A DNA stretch of 64,000 nt, from contig NC_133662.1 of assembly GCF_037893015.1 (NCBI RefSeq), positions 200,565,050 through 200,629,049 on the forward strand. The letters run 5' to 3'. Below are positions 1 to 13,381 of the stretch, piece by piece (the stretch's first letter is position 1; each line of letters opens with the position of its first letter). Origin of the DNA: Macrotis lagotis. Lineage: Eukaryota; Chordata; Mammalia; Peramelemorphia; Peramelidae. The notes below the pieces were generated by a model that was not told where the DNA came from, did not search any database, and was given only the letters and a program-made list of their open reading frames with translations. The position numbers and the translations under genes are program-made.

Positions 1-982
1 ACTAAAGAAAAAGGACAAAATAGCTGGCAAGACAAGGTAAGTAAGAAAAGCTAACAGGAAACAAATTGAAAGAGTGGATTAATGACTATGGAAATAAGTG
101 AAACAGGTTTAAGTCAGAATATAGGGATCCTGTGATAGTGGAGAGAGAGAAGAATGAGATTTAAGGTAGGTAAACTTGACTTAGCAAAAGAGAATCATAT
201 AAGAAAAAAGTTAAAAATAGCTATACACTTAAAATTAAAAATAAATTTAAAAATACATTTGAAATTGTTCCTAGTGAATATGTAGCAAAATACTCTGAGA
301 AGTAACTATTTTTCTTTCAAGAAATTATAATAGTAAAGACATTGAAACTATCACATGAAGTGAGTAGAACCAGGAGAATCATCTAAACTCTTATCAGTGC
401 AATGACCAACCAGAACTCCAAAGGACCAATTAATAAAAACATATCTCATTTCTTAATTACAGGATAAGCATATAAATGAAGAATTTGAAATACACAGAAG
501 GAAACAAGAGTGTCAGAAGGAAACATTCAGGAGAGGTTTGGAATTAACATGATGAAATTCTTACACTCTTTTGAGGAAAAAAAGAGGATCAAGATAGATC
601 ATGAAGATTCATGTTGTCATGTACATTTCTCTTTTCTATTCTTTATTGCATGCAGAATTCCTCATATTTGGTATATTTGTAAAATTGGGACTATAAAAAT
701 GTTAAAGAGTTCAGTAAGTAACAAGGGAAAGTTCTATACTGAAGTTTATCTTCACTAACATGCCAAATGTTATTAATAGCTAAATGTTAGCTATTAACAA
801 AGAGAAAATGACTGACTGGATGGAAATGATGAGAACCTTGGGGAAAATGACCATTTTCTCTTAAAGATCAGAATAAATGAGAAAAAACTGAACATATGCT
901 GAGATGCACCCTAGAGAAAGCAGATTTCAAAGTGTTTAGGGCAAGGATGGATAGATAACATTACATTAAAATTTACAGGGGA
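1..982. other. Intergenic, no gene seen
   Basis: AT-rich DNA without a supported gene. Bases ~290-480 (…GAAGTGAGTAGAACCAGGAGAA…) resemble the 3' portion of an old L1. The open frame at 510-758 has no recognisable similarity. Confidence 0.5.
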
Positions 983-1131
983 GGGGCAGCTAAGTGGCAC
1001 AGTGAATAGAACACCGACCCTGGGAACAGGAGATTCTGAGTTCAAATGTGAACTCAGACATTTAATAATTACCTAGTTGTGTGACCTTGGGCAAGTCACT
1101 TAACCCCATTGCCTTGCAAAAACTAAAAAAA
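983..1131 (+). mobile_element. tRNA-derived marsupial SINE
   Basis: The copy is complete from GGGGCAGCTAAGTGGCACAG to TTGCAAAAACTAAAAAA. Imperfect flanking repeats (AAAATTTACAGGG before, AAAATTCACAAGG after) look like a target-site duplication. Confidence 0.88.
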
Positions 1132-1529
1132 AAATTCACAAGGAAAATTATTGCAGGAGGAAATGGGAAACTTCCAAAAATAAAGTTCTTTAAACACAAA
1201 GGTAACAATTCTAATTAAAATGGAGCTATTTAAAGAGACCAGAATAGATGCATAGTTAATCAATTTAGATTTTTAACAATATTACAAAAGGTGGAGCAAA
1301 GACAGATGGGAGGTTGAATTCAAGAGTGGCATGGACCTGAAAAAGCATGCCAGAAATGTTAAAGTTACAATAAGCTAAGGCTGATTAGAAAAGCTAAAGT
1401 TAATTTTTCAATGGTTTGTAGTCTTAGGAACATATAGAGAAAGAATAAAAACAAGGAAACGAAAAAATACTGCTTGGTAATAAACTGGAAAATGATCACT
1501 GACAACCTAGATGAGACAATATTGTACAT

Positions 1530-2790
1530 CAATTTCATGATGTTGGGTTCTCAATGATGGCCATGCTCTCATGCCTTCCCAGTCATCAATGAGTGAAGCA
1601 AGGTTGTGTCCTACTCCTATGCTTTTTATCATGTTTTCAGTCATGTCGTCAAATGCCTTCAAATGGTGTCAAGATCAACTATCACACTGATGGTAAATTA
1701 TTTAACATGAACAGGCTACAAGTCAAGACTAAAGTGGAGGGAAGCTGGTGCATGGTTTTTTGTTTGCAGATGATTGTACACTCAGTGCAACCTCTGAAGC
1801 TGAGATGGAACAAAGTATAAATCTATTCTTTGCTGATTGTGCTAATGTGGGCCCTAACAATTAATACTAAAAAAACACAGATCCTCTATCAGTCAGCATC
1901 ACACACTCCATATGTGGAGCCACCAGTTAAAATGAAGAAATTTTGAATACTGTGGACAAGTTCCCTTACCTTGGTAGTATACACTCCAGGGATGTACAAA
2001 TTGATAATGAAGTGGACTTGTGCATTACCAGAGCTAGATCAGTTTAGGGGGCTCTGAAGGAAACTATGGATGAGAAAAGGTATTAGACTGACTACCACAT
2101 TGAAGGTCTACAGAGTTATTGTGTTAGGATTTTGTTGTTGTATACTTCTGAAACCTGGACAGTATATTAGTGCCATTCCAGGAAACTGAATTCATTTGGA
2201 TTTTCTTAGGAAGGTTCTGAAGATCACTTGGAAGGGTATGATACTGGAGATATCTTTCTAAGGTCCTTTCTTGAACTGAATGACAAACATTCAAACTGCA
2301 GAGAGCACAACTCTGATGGGCTGGTTACACGGTTCGAATGCCAAATGTATGGTTACTTAAAAGACTATTTTATGGAGAACTTGCACAAGACAAGTACTGA
2401 CATGGTGGTCAGAAGAAGTGATATAAGAACTCTCTGAAGAAGTGTTATCTCACTAAAGAACTTTGAAACTGATTGGAAGATATGGACAGGACACATGACA
2501 GAACCATCCAGCACAGCGTGCCTTCATCAAAGAAAGTGTTATAGTCTATGAGCAAAGCAGAATTGAAGGAGCTCAAAAGAAACTCAAGCTGTGCAAATTT
2601 AGAGAATCCACCTCAAATATTCACCCAAATGCTCTATCGGTGTCCAACTAGTGGGAGAACTCACATTGGTCTGATCAACCACAGTTGTGCACAGTGTAAC
2701 TTAGTTGTAACATAGTGATGTCATTTTAGTCCTCTTTGAGAATGAAGAACAGCAACTAACTAACCAACCAAGACTTCATGGTCCTTTCAG
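1530..2790 (+). pseudogene. Degenerate non-L1 LINE reverse transcriptase, 3' part
   Basis: Broken frames retain RT-like blocks: KQGCVL near 1593, then INYHTDGKLFN, a decayed FADD region near 1770, and further on SETWT-like and FLRKVLKITW-like stretches in other frames. The 3' end (GTGATGTCATTTTAGTCC, then CAACTAACTAACCAACC) has a short tandem tail, as in RTE- and CR1-like LINEs rather than the poly(A) of L1. Several frameshifts and stops make it a dead copy. The clade (RTE/BovB, R4 or other) is not resolved. Confidence 0.65.
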
Positions 2791-3889
2791 TTACATACTC
2801 CTGATGATGTTTCTTCTCCTTTGAGAAACAGTATGGTTAAGGGAATCATCTCCAAAAGACAACTAACAATAACTTTGAACTCCTGACTTCTTGATCATTT
2901 TGTTACTGTCCTGGCTGGAAATATATTTTACTTAGAATCATTAAGGGGTGACTTGTATTCAGAAAAAAAGAAACTTAAAACAAAAGTATCAGTCAAGTTA
3001 ATTGAGGGATTAACTCAGGTTTACCTAGGAAAGAGAATGTTCTACCTGTCATGTGCTTATGGCCGTTGTTGATAAAAGGGTATGAAGAGGAACTAATTCC
3101 CCTATCCATCGAAGGAAGAGCTAAAGTTACACACTTAACAAGTGTTCTATAGCTCTTGTAGCCTACTGAGTTGGCAGTCCTTTTTGGCTTGGATGACAAT
3201 CATCAATCCAAAATTACATAGAACAAGGAGTCAACCAGGAACTCCTACTGTCCAAATACATACTTTAGCAAGAAAACAGAGTATGTGTTCCAACAAAACA
3301 CATAAGCACCTCCAGAAAGTTTTCAAATCCAGGAAAGAATGGGTTTCTTCTGATCACTTCTGCCACTAAAGTTTGGAGAGAAAAGGATTTGAAATTAATC
3401 ATGGAAAAAAATATTACTGCAAAGTCAAAAGTCATAAACAAACAAGATACCTCAAGCTTAAAATTACTCTGAGGATAGACTAAGGATTTTACCTAGTCAA
3501 GTTTGCACTAGAAACACAAAAGAAAGGTAAGAGACTTTGAAGACCTAAATATTTTTTTCAGTCAACAAAATTAAATGGCCACATGATGGCAGTATATGAT
3601 GGGGAATTCTAATAGCTAATTATTCTCATTAACTCATAGTTAAGAACTGTTGTACTTGCACAATACAAATGAGAAAGAAAAGAAATATCTACAAATGTAT
3701 GGCAATCAAATTCTTGTTTTGCTTTCTGGCAGAGAAAGGTTAAAGAACATTAAATCAACCCAAGAGCTACTACTGGTATGACAGGGTGTTAATCCCACCT
3801 GGTTTATGACTTACTTCACCCAATTCCTAGGGCATTTGATTTTAGGGGATAAGAAGATGAGATTTTCCAAATTGGTAAAAATACACATC
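2791..3889. other. Intergenic, no feature seen
   Basis: Short open frames on both strands have no recognisable product, and no clear repeat was identified by eye. Confidence 0.4.
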
Positions 3890-4075
3890 TAGATAGAACA
3901 TCTTTGAGTATTTGAAAGACTGTTGTGTGAAAGAAAGAGACCTTTTTCTACTTCAACCCAGAAGTCAAAGCTAGGAGCAATGTAAAAGTTGCAAAGGGTA
4001 AAATTTAGGCTTGAATTCAGGTAATAAAAATTCTAAACATTTCAAAATGTTCAAAAGAGGAAGTAAGGACTTCCC
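3890..4075 (+). mobile_element. CR1/L3-like LINE 3' relic
   Basis: The pattern TATTTGAAAGACTGTTGTGTG, then CTAGGAGCAATGTAAAAGTTGCAAAG and TTTAGGCTTGAATTCAGG matches the recognisable 3' untranslated region of old amniote CR1/L3 LINEs. Divergence is heavy. Confidence 0.5.
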
Positions 4076-4282
4076 TATATTTTGATGTCTTCACACAAAG
4101 ATTGTCCATTTTTCAGATGCATTGTAGGTTTCTTTTTGAGGTACCAGTAGAGTTAAATAACCACAAAAGTTCCTTCCTACTCTGAAATTCTGTTTCCAGC
4201 TACCTGCAAAAAGAGTGGTTATTCATTCATTATTCATTTAGGTTATTCTTGAAATCAGGATTAATGCCTTATATAGTCATAT

Positions 4283-4510
4283 TAGGCAGTTGAATGGTGC
4301 AGTAGAGTGGGGCCCTGGAATGAGGGAGGTTTAACCTCAGATACTGACTACCTGTATGACTCTGGACTAGTCATTTAAACTTTCTCTGTTCACTTCAGTT
4401 TCCTTATTTACAAAATAGAAATCATATTATCACTTATCTCCCAGGATTGTTGTAAAGATGAAGTGAGATATTTGTAAAGGATCAGTGTTTAGTACATAGT
4501 AAATGCTATT
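4283..4510 (+). mobile_element. Old MIR-like SINE
   Basis: The tRNA-like head (GGGCAGTTGAATGGTGCAGT, slightly degraded) is followed by GACTCTGGACTAGTCATTTAA, CAGTTTCCTTATTTACAAAATAG and AGTACATAGTAAATGCTATT. This is the typical order of a CORE/MIR-type SINE, more diverged than the young SINEs nearby. Confidence 0.7.
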
Positions 4511-4696
4511 TGTGTTAGTTATTTTTAATAAAATTTATTATGCTATAAAAGTAATAAGATTTGTTGACTTGAAGAGCAGGAAGAAACCTTAGAAGGCTTC
4601 TAGTCTAGTCTAGTCTTCTCTTTTTATAGAGAGGGTTAAATGACTAAACACACTGTCATACAGTTAGTTAACAGCTCGGCAACCAGTATAGTGCCC

Positions 4697-4699
<3 letters not shown>

Positions 4700-4785
<86 letters not shown>

Positions 4786-4786
4786 G
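4700..4786. repeat. (TA)n microsatellite
   Basis: About 85 bases of alternating TA with single G or C interruptions. The Ile/Tyr-repeat open frame through it is an artefact. Confidence 0.95.
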
Positions 4787-5625
4787 AAATGTAACATTTC
4801 AGCTAAAAATTCACTGAGTGCACTTTCTTCATTATCAGAAGTTTACAGCACCCTTACCTGTTTCTTCATCCTTTTGTGTTCTTTGTGGCTCTTCAAGAAA
4901 AAAAGAAGAAACAGGATGTGATTTCAAAGTAAGAATGGTTAATTTTTGCATAATAGTAAAAAGTGATTGATCTGTTGAAAAGATTCAAGTGTACTGTACC
5001 TTAGATAATATTTTATAAGTGATCCTTATGTGTAAAATGTTTTAAAAATCCAGTGAAACATTCTAATTTCTTGACAACACAGTCTTTGTAGCCTTTACTC
5101 TCTTGCTTTCTCTTCTTTAAATACAAAAGAGAAAATAAAAAGAACCAGGAGAGTAGAAAACAAGGAGGCTGAAAAAGGCAGGGGAAGGTTTTTCTTTTAA
5201 TTGAATTAAACAACCTTACAAAGCTGAATATATGAATATACTACCTGCAATTGAGATACAGACAAGAGAGCCAAAGCTGAAAAAGCAAGTAGTCTGGTTG
5301 GTTTTGGTAGAGAGCCAGTCCTGCACTGCTTTTCCTAGAAGGACTTTTAATACCAACCAAAGAATATAGAGAAAAGGATAAAGGAAAATATTAATTTAGT
5401 GAGGAGATACTAAATAGAACATTCAACATTTTACCTAAAAGTGGCTGAAAGATGTAATTTTTTAAAATGAGTGGATGATGGTAACAAATGTAATGATAAT
5501 AAAGTTTTGCTGTTATTGTTTTTATAAATAAAAATGTAAAATATAGTTGAAATCTCCTCAGAATATCTTATCACTACAGCATGAAAATAAAATAACTCTG
5601 AGTTCTATAAAGCTATGCTATCACA

Positions 5626-5768
5626 GGGGAAGTTAGGTGGCAGTGGATAGAGCACCAGCCCTGGAATCAAGAGGACATAAATTCAAATTCAACTTCAGAT
5701 ACTTAATACTTAGCTGTGTGACCTTGAGCAAGTAACCCTACTGCCTTGAAAAAAACAAGCAAACAAAC
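5626..5768 (+). mobile_element. tRNA-derived marsupial SINE
   Basis: The copy has an A-box/B-box head, the core CTTAATACTTAGCTGTGTGA and an A-rich tail. The TSD is AAAGCTATGCTATCACA (5609-5625) against AAAGCTATGCCATCACA (5769-5785), a 16 of 17 match. Confidence 0.92.
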
Positions 5769-5939
5769 AAAGCTATGCCATCACAATTCAGGTTCTGGCA
5801 GCTTCAACCCAGTTAAAGAGTTGAGTGCAGTATCCTAGACAAATCATGTGCTGGATATCAGAGGTCCCGACTAGCCGGAAAAAAAAAACAAACCCTCACC
5901 ATTACAGCAACCCATGAAACAGGAAAACCACAAAGCTTC

Positions 5940-8060
5940 TATTGAATTCAAATCAACAAATATTTATTAACTCTTTCTATGTCCTAGACACATGACATAA
6001 GAAGATAAAACTCAAGAGTTCCTGCCATCAAGGAAAGTTCCTGCCATCAAGGAACTCTATTAATTCTTAACATCTATATGCAAAGTAAATGTAATTTGGT
6101 GAGTACTATATACTAGTAGGACTAGAAAAGACTGGATGTGGTCCTGAAGAACTTAAGTAAGGGGCATACTGAGGTAAGGAGGGGAAACGTTTCAGTTGTG
6201 AAAGATAATTTATGCAAGTTTGGAGGCAAAAAAATGGGCTGCATGGAGAAAAAGCAAGTAGGGTTATTTAGCTGTACTATGGTATGAATGAGGGGGAGTC
6301 CTATGACTAGCTACTGCCCCCCTCAGGGTTCTAATTAACTCCAGGGTTTTTCCAATATGAACATTCACAAACTCCTATCTAGGATGTTCCCCAGCATCAA
6401 AAATAACATCAAGAATTAACATCCACTGGATTTTATAAAGAGATATTTCTAGAGAAAATATAGCAGGGGCCAAAGTACACCATCATTCCCCCCCCACCAA
6501 ATCTTCCTTCTTTCTTCCCCCCATTGGGAAGAACAGACTCAAACATAATGTGGTTGTTACAAAAATATTCTTCCTACCCATTCTTTTCTGAATGGGGCAA
6601 AGTCAACAGACAAATTGCTCCTTTGCTTGTAGAACACAAGGTGTTAGTCGCCAAGTGAATTCACCAGATCAAACAAGTTGCACCTCAAAACCAGCCAGTC
6701 CCCCATGGGGACTCATCAATTGCTATAACTAGCTGCACTTACTAAGTGAGGAAACTGCTGATGGTTCTAACTTTTCGAAGGTTACAAGGTTATAATTGGA
6801 TGTGTTTTGTTTCTGCTACTCAATCACCTAAAATCGGAAAACAATAAACACAACAAGAACATAAGAAACAACAGGACCACACAGAGGCCCCATGTGAGAA
6901 GAAAAGACCCCAGCTCATATCATGCCTCAATCTAGAGGCCCATAGTATTTCATCATACTCATCAAAAAGCCACTAGAGAAAGAGAGTTTATCAGTTAGAA
7001 CCTTATTATACACAGTCATTTCTGGTTCGACTGTCAATTAAAAAGATTTTTATCACCATGAAATAAGGCAAAAATAAACATTAAGAGAATATTTGAACAT
7101 ATTCTGAATCGGAAAGAGAGAGGGCCATTTTATCATAAGGAAGGTCATCAAATTTCCACTTGGTTTGACAATAGACAAATTCTGTCTTTCTAAACTTGAA
7201 CTTATACATGGTCCAAAATCTGGGCCATTGGACAGATATGCACATGTCTGTGTTGGCTCAAATCCATATGCATACAAACACAGATACAAATTATTCCAGA
7301 CTACCTCTCTTAATTCAATGAACTTTTAACAAAATGGAACACTGGCTTCGAGATTCCCATCCTAAGACTACAGATTAAATACTAATAATTAAGTACAAAT
7401 GAACAAAAAGAAAGTGGAAGAGCTAACATTGTTCCTTCTGGTTTTAGGTTCTACTTAACCACAGTACAAAGTTAAACCATTAACAATTCAATCATGTAAG
7501 ACAAGAAATGGCCCAAAACAAATATTATCAGGAAGATTATTTAGAATATTTATCAATATCCACCATCCTTAATGATGAACCTTGACCTAAGTTTATGTTA
7601 TACTTTGAAATATATAATAAGCCACTGTAATTAGCAAGGTTATTTTAAAAGTAAGAGGTTTTTTGCCTAAAATGATATAAATGGGTTGCCTAAACAAATT
7701 CTCCTATCTACATGCTTCAATAACTTGGAAACTGACTTTTCTAACCCCTAAATATCTTCTAAATTAAAATTTGAGTAGATTTTGAGCCTATGCATTGAAA
7801 GTACAAAATATGCAACATCATCTGATTAGTTTATTAAAAGAACTGGTTAATTGATTAATATCAGAGAGGATGGTTGGATTTCATTGAAAAACTTGCATAA
7901 CTGTTGGATGGGATTGAAAAATGAGTACCATGATTTAGTTGGTGCAACCAAGGATGTGCTTCCTTCATTTGGATCCAAATAGCTTTTTGAGTTTCTTTTT
8001 TCAGTCATAATGTCCTTTAAAACCAAGTATTAAAACTGAATACTTTGAGAATGGAGGGTG
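5940..8060. other. Intergenic, one possible old repeat, otherwise nothing
   Basis: Bases 5950-6070 (CAACAAATATTTATTAACTC… and TTCCTGCCATCAAGGAA, the latter duplicated in tandem) resemble the end of an old interspersed repeat. The rest has no recognisable gene or element. Confidence 0.4.
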
Positions 8061-8066
8061 GGGATG

Positions 8067-8098
<32 letters not shown>

Positions 8099-8125
8099 CA
8101 GAGAGACAGAGAGACAGAGAGAGAG
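8067..8125 (+). repeat. (GA)n / (GAGACA)n simple repeat
   Basis: A purine-rich simple repeat abuts, and probably replaces, the 5' end of the next SINE copy. Confidence 0.9.
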
Positions 8126-8256
8126 CACTCTGGAGTCAGGAGTACCTGAGTTCAAATCCAACCTCAGGCACTTAATAATTACCTAGCTGTGTGGCCTTGG
8201 GCAAGCCACTTAACCCCATTTGCCCTGCAAAAACCTAAAAACAAAAACAAAAAAAC
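8124..8256 (+). mobile_element. 5'-truncated SINE
   Basis: The copy begins inside the head (GAGCACTCTGGAGTCAGGAG) and runs through the core to CCTGCAAAAACCTAAAAAC. It immediately precedes the left TSD of the 6 kb L1/half-L1 insertion. Confidence 0.88.
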
Positions 8257-8272
8257 AAAGAATGTGTTAATG

Positions 8273-10878
8273 CTAACTCTTTCTAGGACACTAATATGGT
8301 GCTGATTCCTAAACCAGGAAGAGTTAAAACAGAGAAAGAAAATTATAGAGCTATCTCCCTGATGAATATAGATGCAAAAATCCTAAATAAAATCTTAGCA
8401 AAATGATTACAAGTTATCACTAGGATAATACATTATGATCAAGTAGGATTTATTCCAGGAATGCAGGGTTTGTTCAATTTCAGGAAAACTGTTAGCATAA
8501 TTAATTATATCAATAATAAATCTATTAGAAATCATATGATCATATCAGTAGATGCTGAAAGAGCTTTTGACAAAATACAGGACCCATTCCTACTAAAAAC
8601 ACTAGAGGGTGTAGGAATAAATGGATTGTTCCTCAGAATAATAAGCAGTATCTATCTGAAACCATCAACAAGCATTATATGCAATGGGGATAGGATAGAG
8701 GCATTCCCAGTAAGATCAGGAGTGAAACAAGGGTGCCCATTATCACCACTACTATTCAATATTGTATTAAAAATGTTGATAAGAGAAGAGAAAGAAATTG
8801 AAGGAATTAGAATTGGGAAGGAAGAGAAACACCTCTCACTCTTTGCAGATGACATGTGGTGGTATACCTAGAGAATCCCAAAAAATCATCTAAAAAACTA
8901 CTAGAAATAATTAGCAACTTTAGCAAAGTAGCAGGATATAAAATAAATCCTCATAAATCCTCAACATCTCTATATATATGACTAGCAAGATACAGCAGAA
9001 AGAGCTTGAAAGAGAAATCCCATTCAAAGTAATCTCAGACAATATAGAATACCTGGGAGTCTACCTACAAGGCAGACTTAAAAACTTTTTGAAAACAATT
9101 ACAAAACAACTCTCACATAAATAAAATCAGATTTAAATAACTGGGCAAACATCAACTGCTCGTGGATAGGTCCAGCTAATATAATAAAAATGACAATTCT
9201 ACCAAAACTAAACTATTTATCTAGTGCCCTACCAATCAAAATTTCAAAAAAAATTACTTTAATGAAAGAGTTGTAAGTAAATTTATATGGAGAAATAAAA
9301 AGTCAAGAATTTCCAGGGATTCAATGAAAAAAGTGCAAAAGAAGGTGGCTTAGCCTTACCAGATCTAAAATTATATTATAAAGCACCAAACATCAAAACT
9401 GCTATTGGCTAAGAAATAGAGTGATGGATTAGTGGAATAGACTAGGTGCAATAGCAGGAAATGATTACAGTAATCTGCTGTTTGATAAACCCAAAGATTC
9501 CAGCATTGAGATAAAAACTCTCTCTTTGATAAAAACTGTTGGAAAAATTGGAAGTTAGTATGTAAGAAATTTAGATTAGACCAACACCTCACACCCTATA
9601 CCAAGATAAGATCAAAGTGGATACAGGATTTAGACATGAAAAACAATATTATAAGCAAACTAGAAGATCAAGGACTAGGACAGATCTATGGAAAGGGAAG
9701 CAATTTATGACCAAGGAAGAGATGGAGAACATCATTAAAAACAAATAGATAATTTTGATTACATTAAATTAAAAAGCTTTTCCACAGACAAAACCACTGT
9801 AACCAAGATCAGAAGAAATGTAGTAAATTGGGAAACAATTTTTGCAACTAGTATTTCTGACAAAGGACTCATTTCTAAAATATACAGAGAACTGAGTCAA
9901 ATTTTCAAAAGAACAAGCCATTCCCCAATTGACAAATTGTCAAATGATATGCAAAGGCAATTTACAGCTGAAGAAATCAAAGTAATCCATAGTCATATGA
10001 AAATTTGCTCTAAATCATTACTAATTAGAGAAATGCAAATTAAAGCATCTCTGAGGTATGACCAGAAAAGACAATGATCAATGTTGGAAGGGATGCAGGA
10101 AATATGACACTAATACATTGTTGGTGGAGCTGTGAACTCATCCAACCTTTCTGGAGAGAAATTTGGAACTATGCCCAAAGGGCAACAAAAATGTGCATAC
10201 CCTTTGATCCAGTAATACCACTACTGGCTCTATACCCTGAAGAGATGATGAAAAAGAGTAAAAACATCACTTGTACAAAAATATTCATAGCAGTCCTGTA
10301 TGTGGTGGCAAAGAATTGGAAATTAAGTGAATGTCCTTCAATTGGGGAATAGCTTAACAAACAGGGGAATATGTATGTCATGGAACACTACTGTTCTATT
10401 AGAAACCAGGAGGGATGGGAATTCAAGGAAGCCTGGAAGGATTTGCATGAACTGATGCTGAGTGAGATGAGAAGAAACTGAAAAACATTGTACACCCTAA
10501 CAGCAACCTGGGGGTGATGATCAACCTTGATGGACTGGCTCATTCCATCAGTGCAACAACCAGGGACAATTTGGGGCTGTCTACAATGGAGAATGCCATC
10601 TGTATCCAGAGAAAGAATTGTGGACTTTGAACAAAGACTAAAGACTTGAATTCAGGGTGGGGGGAACATTATCTTATGTAATTTTGCTGTCTCCTACACT
10701 TATTTTTCTTCCTTAAGGATATGATTTCTTTCTCATCACATTCAACTGAGATCAATATATACCAGGGAAACAATGTAAAGACTAACAGAATGCCTTCTGT
10801 GGGGGGTGGGAGGAGGGAAGCAAGATGGGGGGGGGGGGACTGTAAAACTCAAAATAAATAAAATCTTACAAAAAAAAA
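8273..10878 (+). pseudogene. L1 ORF2 (RT to C-terminus) plus 3' UTR, 5'-truncated
   Basis: Broken frames retain L1 ORF2 landmarks: VLIPKPGR and [16 protein letters not shown] near 8300, [20 protein letters not shown] near 8550, [15 protein letters not shown] near 8730, and the catalytic FADDM near 8845. The C-terminal LIHCWW region lies near 10110 and a C-terminal segment (PLLALYPEEMMKK) near 10230. The 3' UTR has a G-rich tract (10800-10840) and ends CAAAATAAATAAAATCTTAC plus poly(A). Stops and frameshifts interrupt the frame. The endonuclease half is absent. Confidence 0.93.
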
Positions 10879-11619
10879 TTGGGGGGGCAGAGCCAAAATG
10901 GCAACAAGAGAGGATCATCTCTTAGGCACTCTTTCATAAAACTTCTAAACTAAGGACTCTAACTAAATTTTCAAGAGACAGAACCGACAGAGGGACCCAG
11001 TGAGGCAGTTCTCCTACTCAAGGTAACCTGGAAAAGAGCAGAAAGGCTCTGCTCCCCGGGGTCAGAGGAGCAGCCCGCCAGAGGGGTGGCCCACCAGAAC
11101 AAAAAAACTTCAGCCTCCTGGAGGCAGTCCCAGGGCGCTGGGAGCCGCAGCCGGGGAGTTTCCTGACGCATGCCCCAGGGAGCACCCGGCAAAAATTGGG
11201 GGAACAGCTGGGGGGGGTAGACCTCTGCCAGAGTGACCACATGAAGACCAGCCCTCAGGGCACACAACTAGCAGCATGGCCACCATAGCCCAGATCCAGG
11301 AAACAGAAGCAGGCAGAGCCAGTAAGCAGGAGCCCCCAAGAAATGAGCCCATTGAACCTAGGGAGGGGAATGAAGAGAGACTGCTGAGCTCTGTCCCTGG
11401 AACAGGACTCTGGGGCTCTGACCACATTCAGAACCTGATCACAGTCTAGGGCCCCCCCATAGAACAGCAGGGCCCCCCACACCTCAGCCCCATGGCAGAG
11501 GGGGACGCATATGGTCATTCACAGACCAGGAGGGAGGACAGAGCCTCACACACTGAAACCCTTATGGGAGTGTCCCAAAAGCTCAGGAAGCACCCCAAAA
11601 ACAGGCTTAGGCTGGGAAA

Positions 11620-12845
11620 ATGAGCAAGCAGAGAAAAACGAGGAACACCATTGAGAAATACATTATCTATGATGCCAAGAAGGATCAAAATACTCAGTCT
11701 GAAGATGAGGAAGCACAAGCTCCTGCATCTAAAGACTCCAAGAAAAACAGAAATTGGGCTCAGGCTATGATAGAGCTCAAAAAAGACTTTGAAAATCAAA
11801 TGAGGGAGTTAGAAGAAAAACTGGGAAAAGAAATGAGAGATGCAGGAAAAACATGAAAATGAAGTCAGCAGCTTAGTCAAGGAAATCCAAAAAAATACTG
11901 AAGAAAATAGCATGCTGGGGCAGCTAGGTGGCACAGTGGATAAACCACCAGCCCTGGAGTCAGGAGTACCTGGGTTCAAATCTGGTATCAGACACTTAAT
12001 AATTACCTAGCTGTGTGGCCTTGAGCAAGCCACTTAACTCCACTGCCTTGCAAAAACCTAAAAAAAAAAAAAATAGCATGCTAAAAACCAGCTTAGAGCA
12101 AATGGATAAAACAGTTCAAAAAGTTATTGAGGAGAAGAATGCTTTAAAAAGCAAAATTGGCCAGATGGAAAAAGAGATAAGATAGCTCTCTGAGGAAAAC
12201 AAATCCTTCAGACAAAGAATAGAACTCAAGGAGATTGCTGAATTTACGAGAAATCAGGACTCAATACTTCAAAACCAAAAGAATGAAAAGTTAGAAAAAA
12301 ATGTGAAACATCTCATTGAAAAAACAACTGATATGGAAAACAGATTTAGGAAAGATAATTTAAAAATTATTGGAATACCTGAAAGTCATGATCAGGAAAA
12401 GAGCCTTGACATCATTTTCAAAGAATTACTACAGGAAAATTGCCCTGATATCCTGGAAGCAGAGGGCAAACTAGAAATGGAGAGAATCCACAGACCCCCC
12501 CCAGAAAGAGATCCCAAAAAACCAACCCCCAGGAATATTATAGCCAAGTTCCAGAACTCCCAAGTCAAAGAACAAATATTACAAGCAGCCAGAAGGTCAC
12601 AATTCAAATATCATGGAGCTGCAATCAGGATCTCCCAGGACTTAGCAGCAACTACATTAAAAGCTCATAGGGCTTGGAATATAATATACCGGAAGGCAAA
12701 AGAGCTTAGAATGCAACCGAGAATCAACTACCCAGCAAAGCTGAATGTCCTCTTCCAGGGAAAAAGATGGACTTCCAATGAACCAGGAGAATTTCAAATG
12801 ATCCTGTTGGAATGGCCAGAGCTGAACAGAAGGTTTGATCTTTAA
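11620..12845 (+). pseudogene. L1-type ORF1 protein, interrupted
   Basis: The frame opens MSKQRKTRNTIEKYIIYDAK and continues with a coiled-coil region (DFENQMRELEEKLGKEMR). It is broken by a frameshift near 11850, a SINE insertion (11917-12069) and a TAG near 12182. From 12303 to 12845 it is open, with the RRM-like block (FRKDNLKIIGIPESHDQ) and the C-terminal domain (NIIAKFQNSQVKEQILQAAR, then YPAKLNVLFQGKRW). ORF1p is the trimeric RNA-binding nucleic-acid chaperone of L1. The carboxyl half is well kept, suggesting a fairly recent insertion. Confidence 0.92.
11917..12069 (+). mobile_element. SINE nested in half-L1 ORF1
   Basis: A full SINE interrupts the coiled-coil coding region. The TSD is perfect: AAAATAGCATGCT at 11904-11916 and 12070-12082. 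It must postdate the half-L1 insertion or its source copy. Confidence 0.95.
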
Positions 12846-13381
12846 ATATAGGACTCAGGTGAAGCATAGAGAGTGGAGGAGAAGGGGAAAATATGAGGGA
12901 CTTAATGATGATGAACTGCATGTATTCCTGCATAGAAAAATGACACTGATAATGCTCATATGAACGTTCTCAGTTAATAGAGCAGGTAGAAGGAGCTTTT
13001 ATAGATGAAGCACAGGAGAAAGCTGAATTTGAAGATAAAATATGGTGTAAAAATGGAGTCAATAGAAAAAAGGGAAATGTAATGGGAGAAAGACAAAGGA
13101 GAGGGGGAATAGACCAAGATATTTCATATAATAAGATTTTTCCTTATTACAATGAGCTATTGCAATGATATGGAAGGGGGGGGAAGGCAAGGGGGAATGA
13201 GGGAATCTTTGCTCTCATCAGAGGTGACTAGGAGAGGAAACAGCATATATACTCAATGTGGTATAGACATCTGGAGTAAGAAGTGGGGGACAGGGGGAAG
13301 GGGTGGAGATGTGAATAAAGGAGGAAAGGATGGACCATGGGGGGAGAGTGGTCAGATATAAGACATTTTCTTTTTTTACTT

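Noticed and set aside
8461..8871. RT-containing open frame as a possible host gene
   Set aside because: Motifs and flanks show it is a fragment of L1 ORF2 with adjoining frameshifts.
10074..10352. Open frame with LIHCWWSCELIQPFW
   Set aside because: C-terminal L1 ORF2 fragment, collinear with the copy at 46180-46524.
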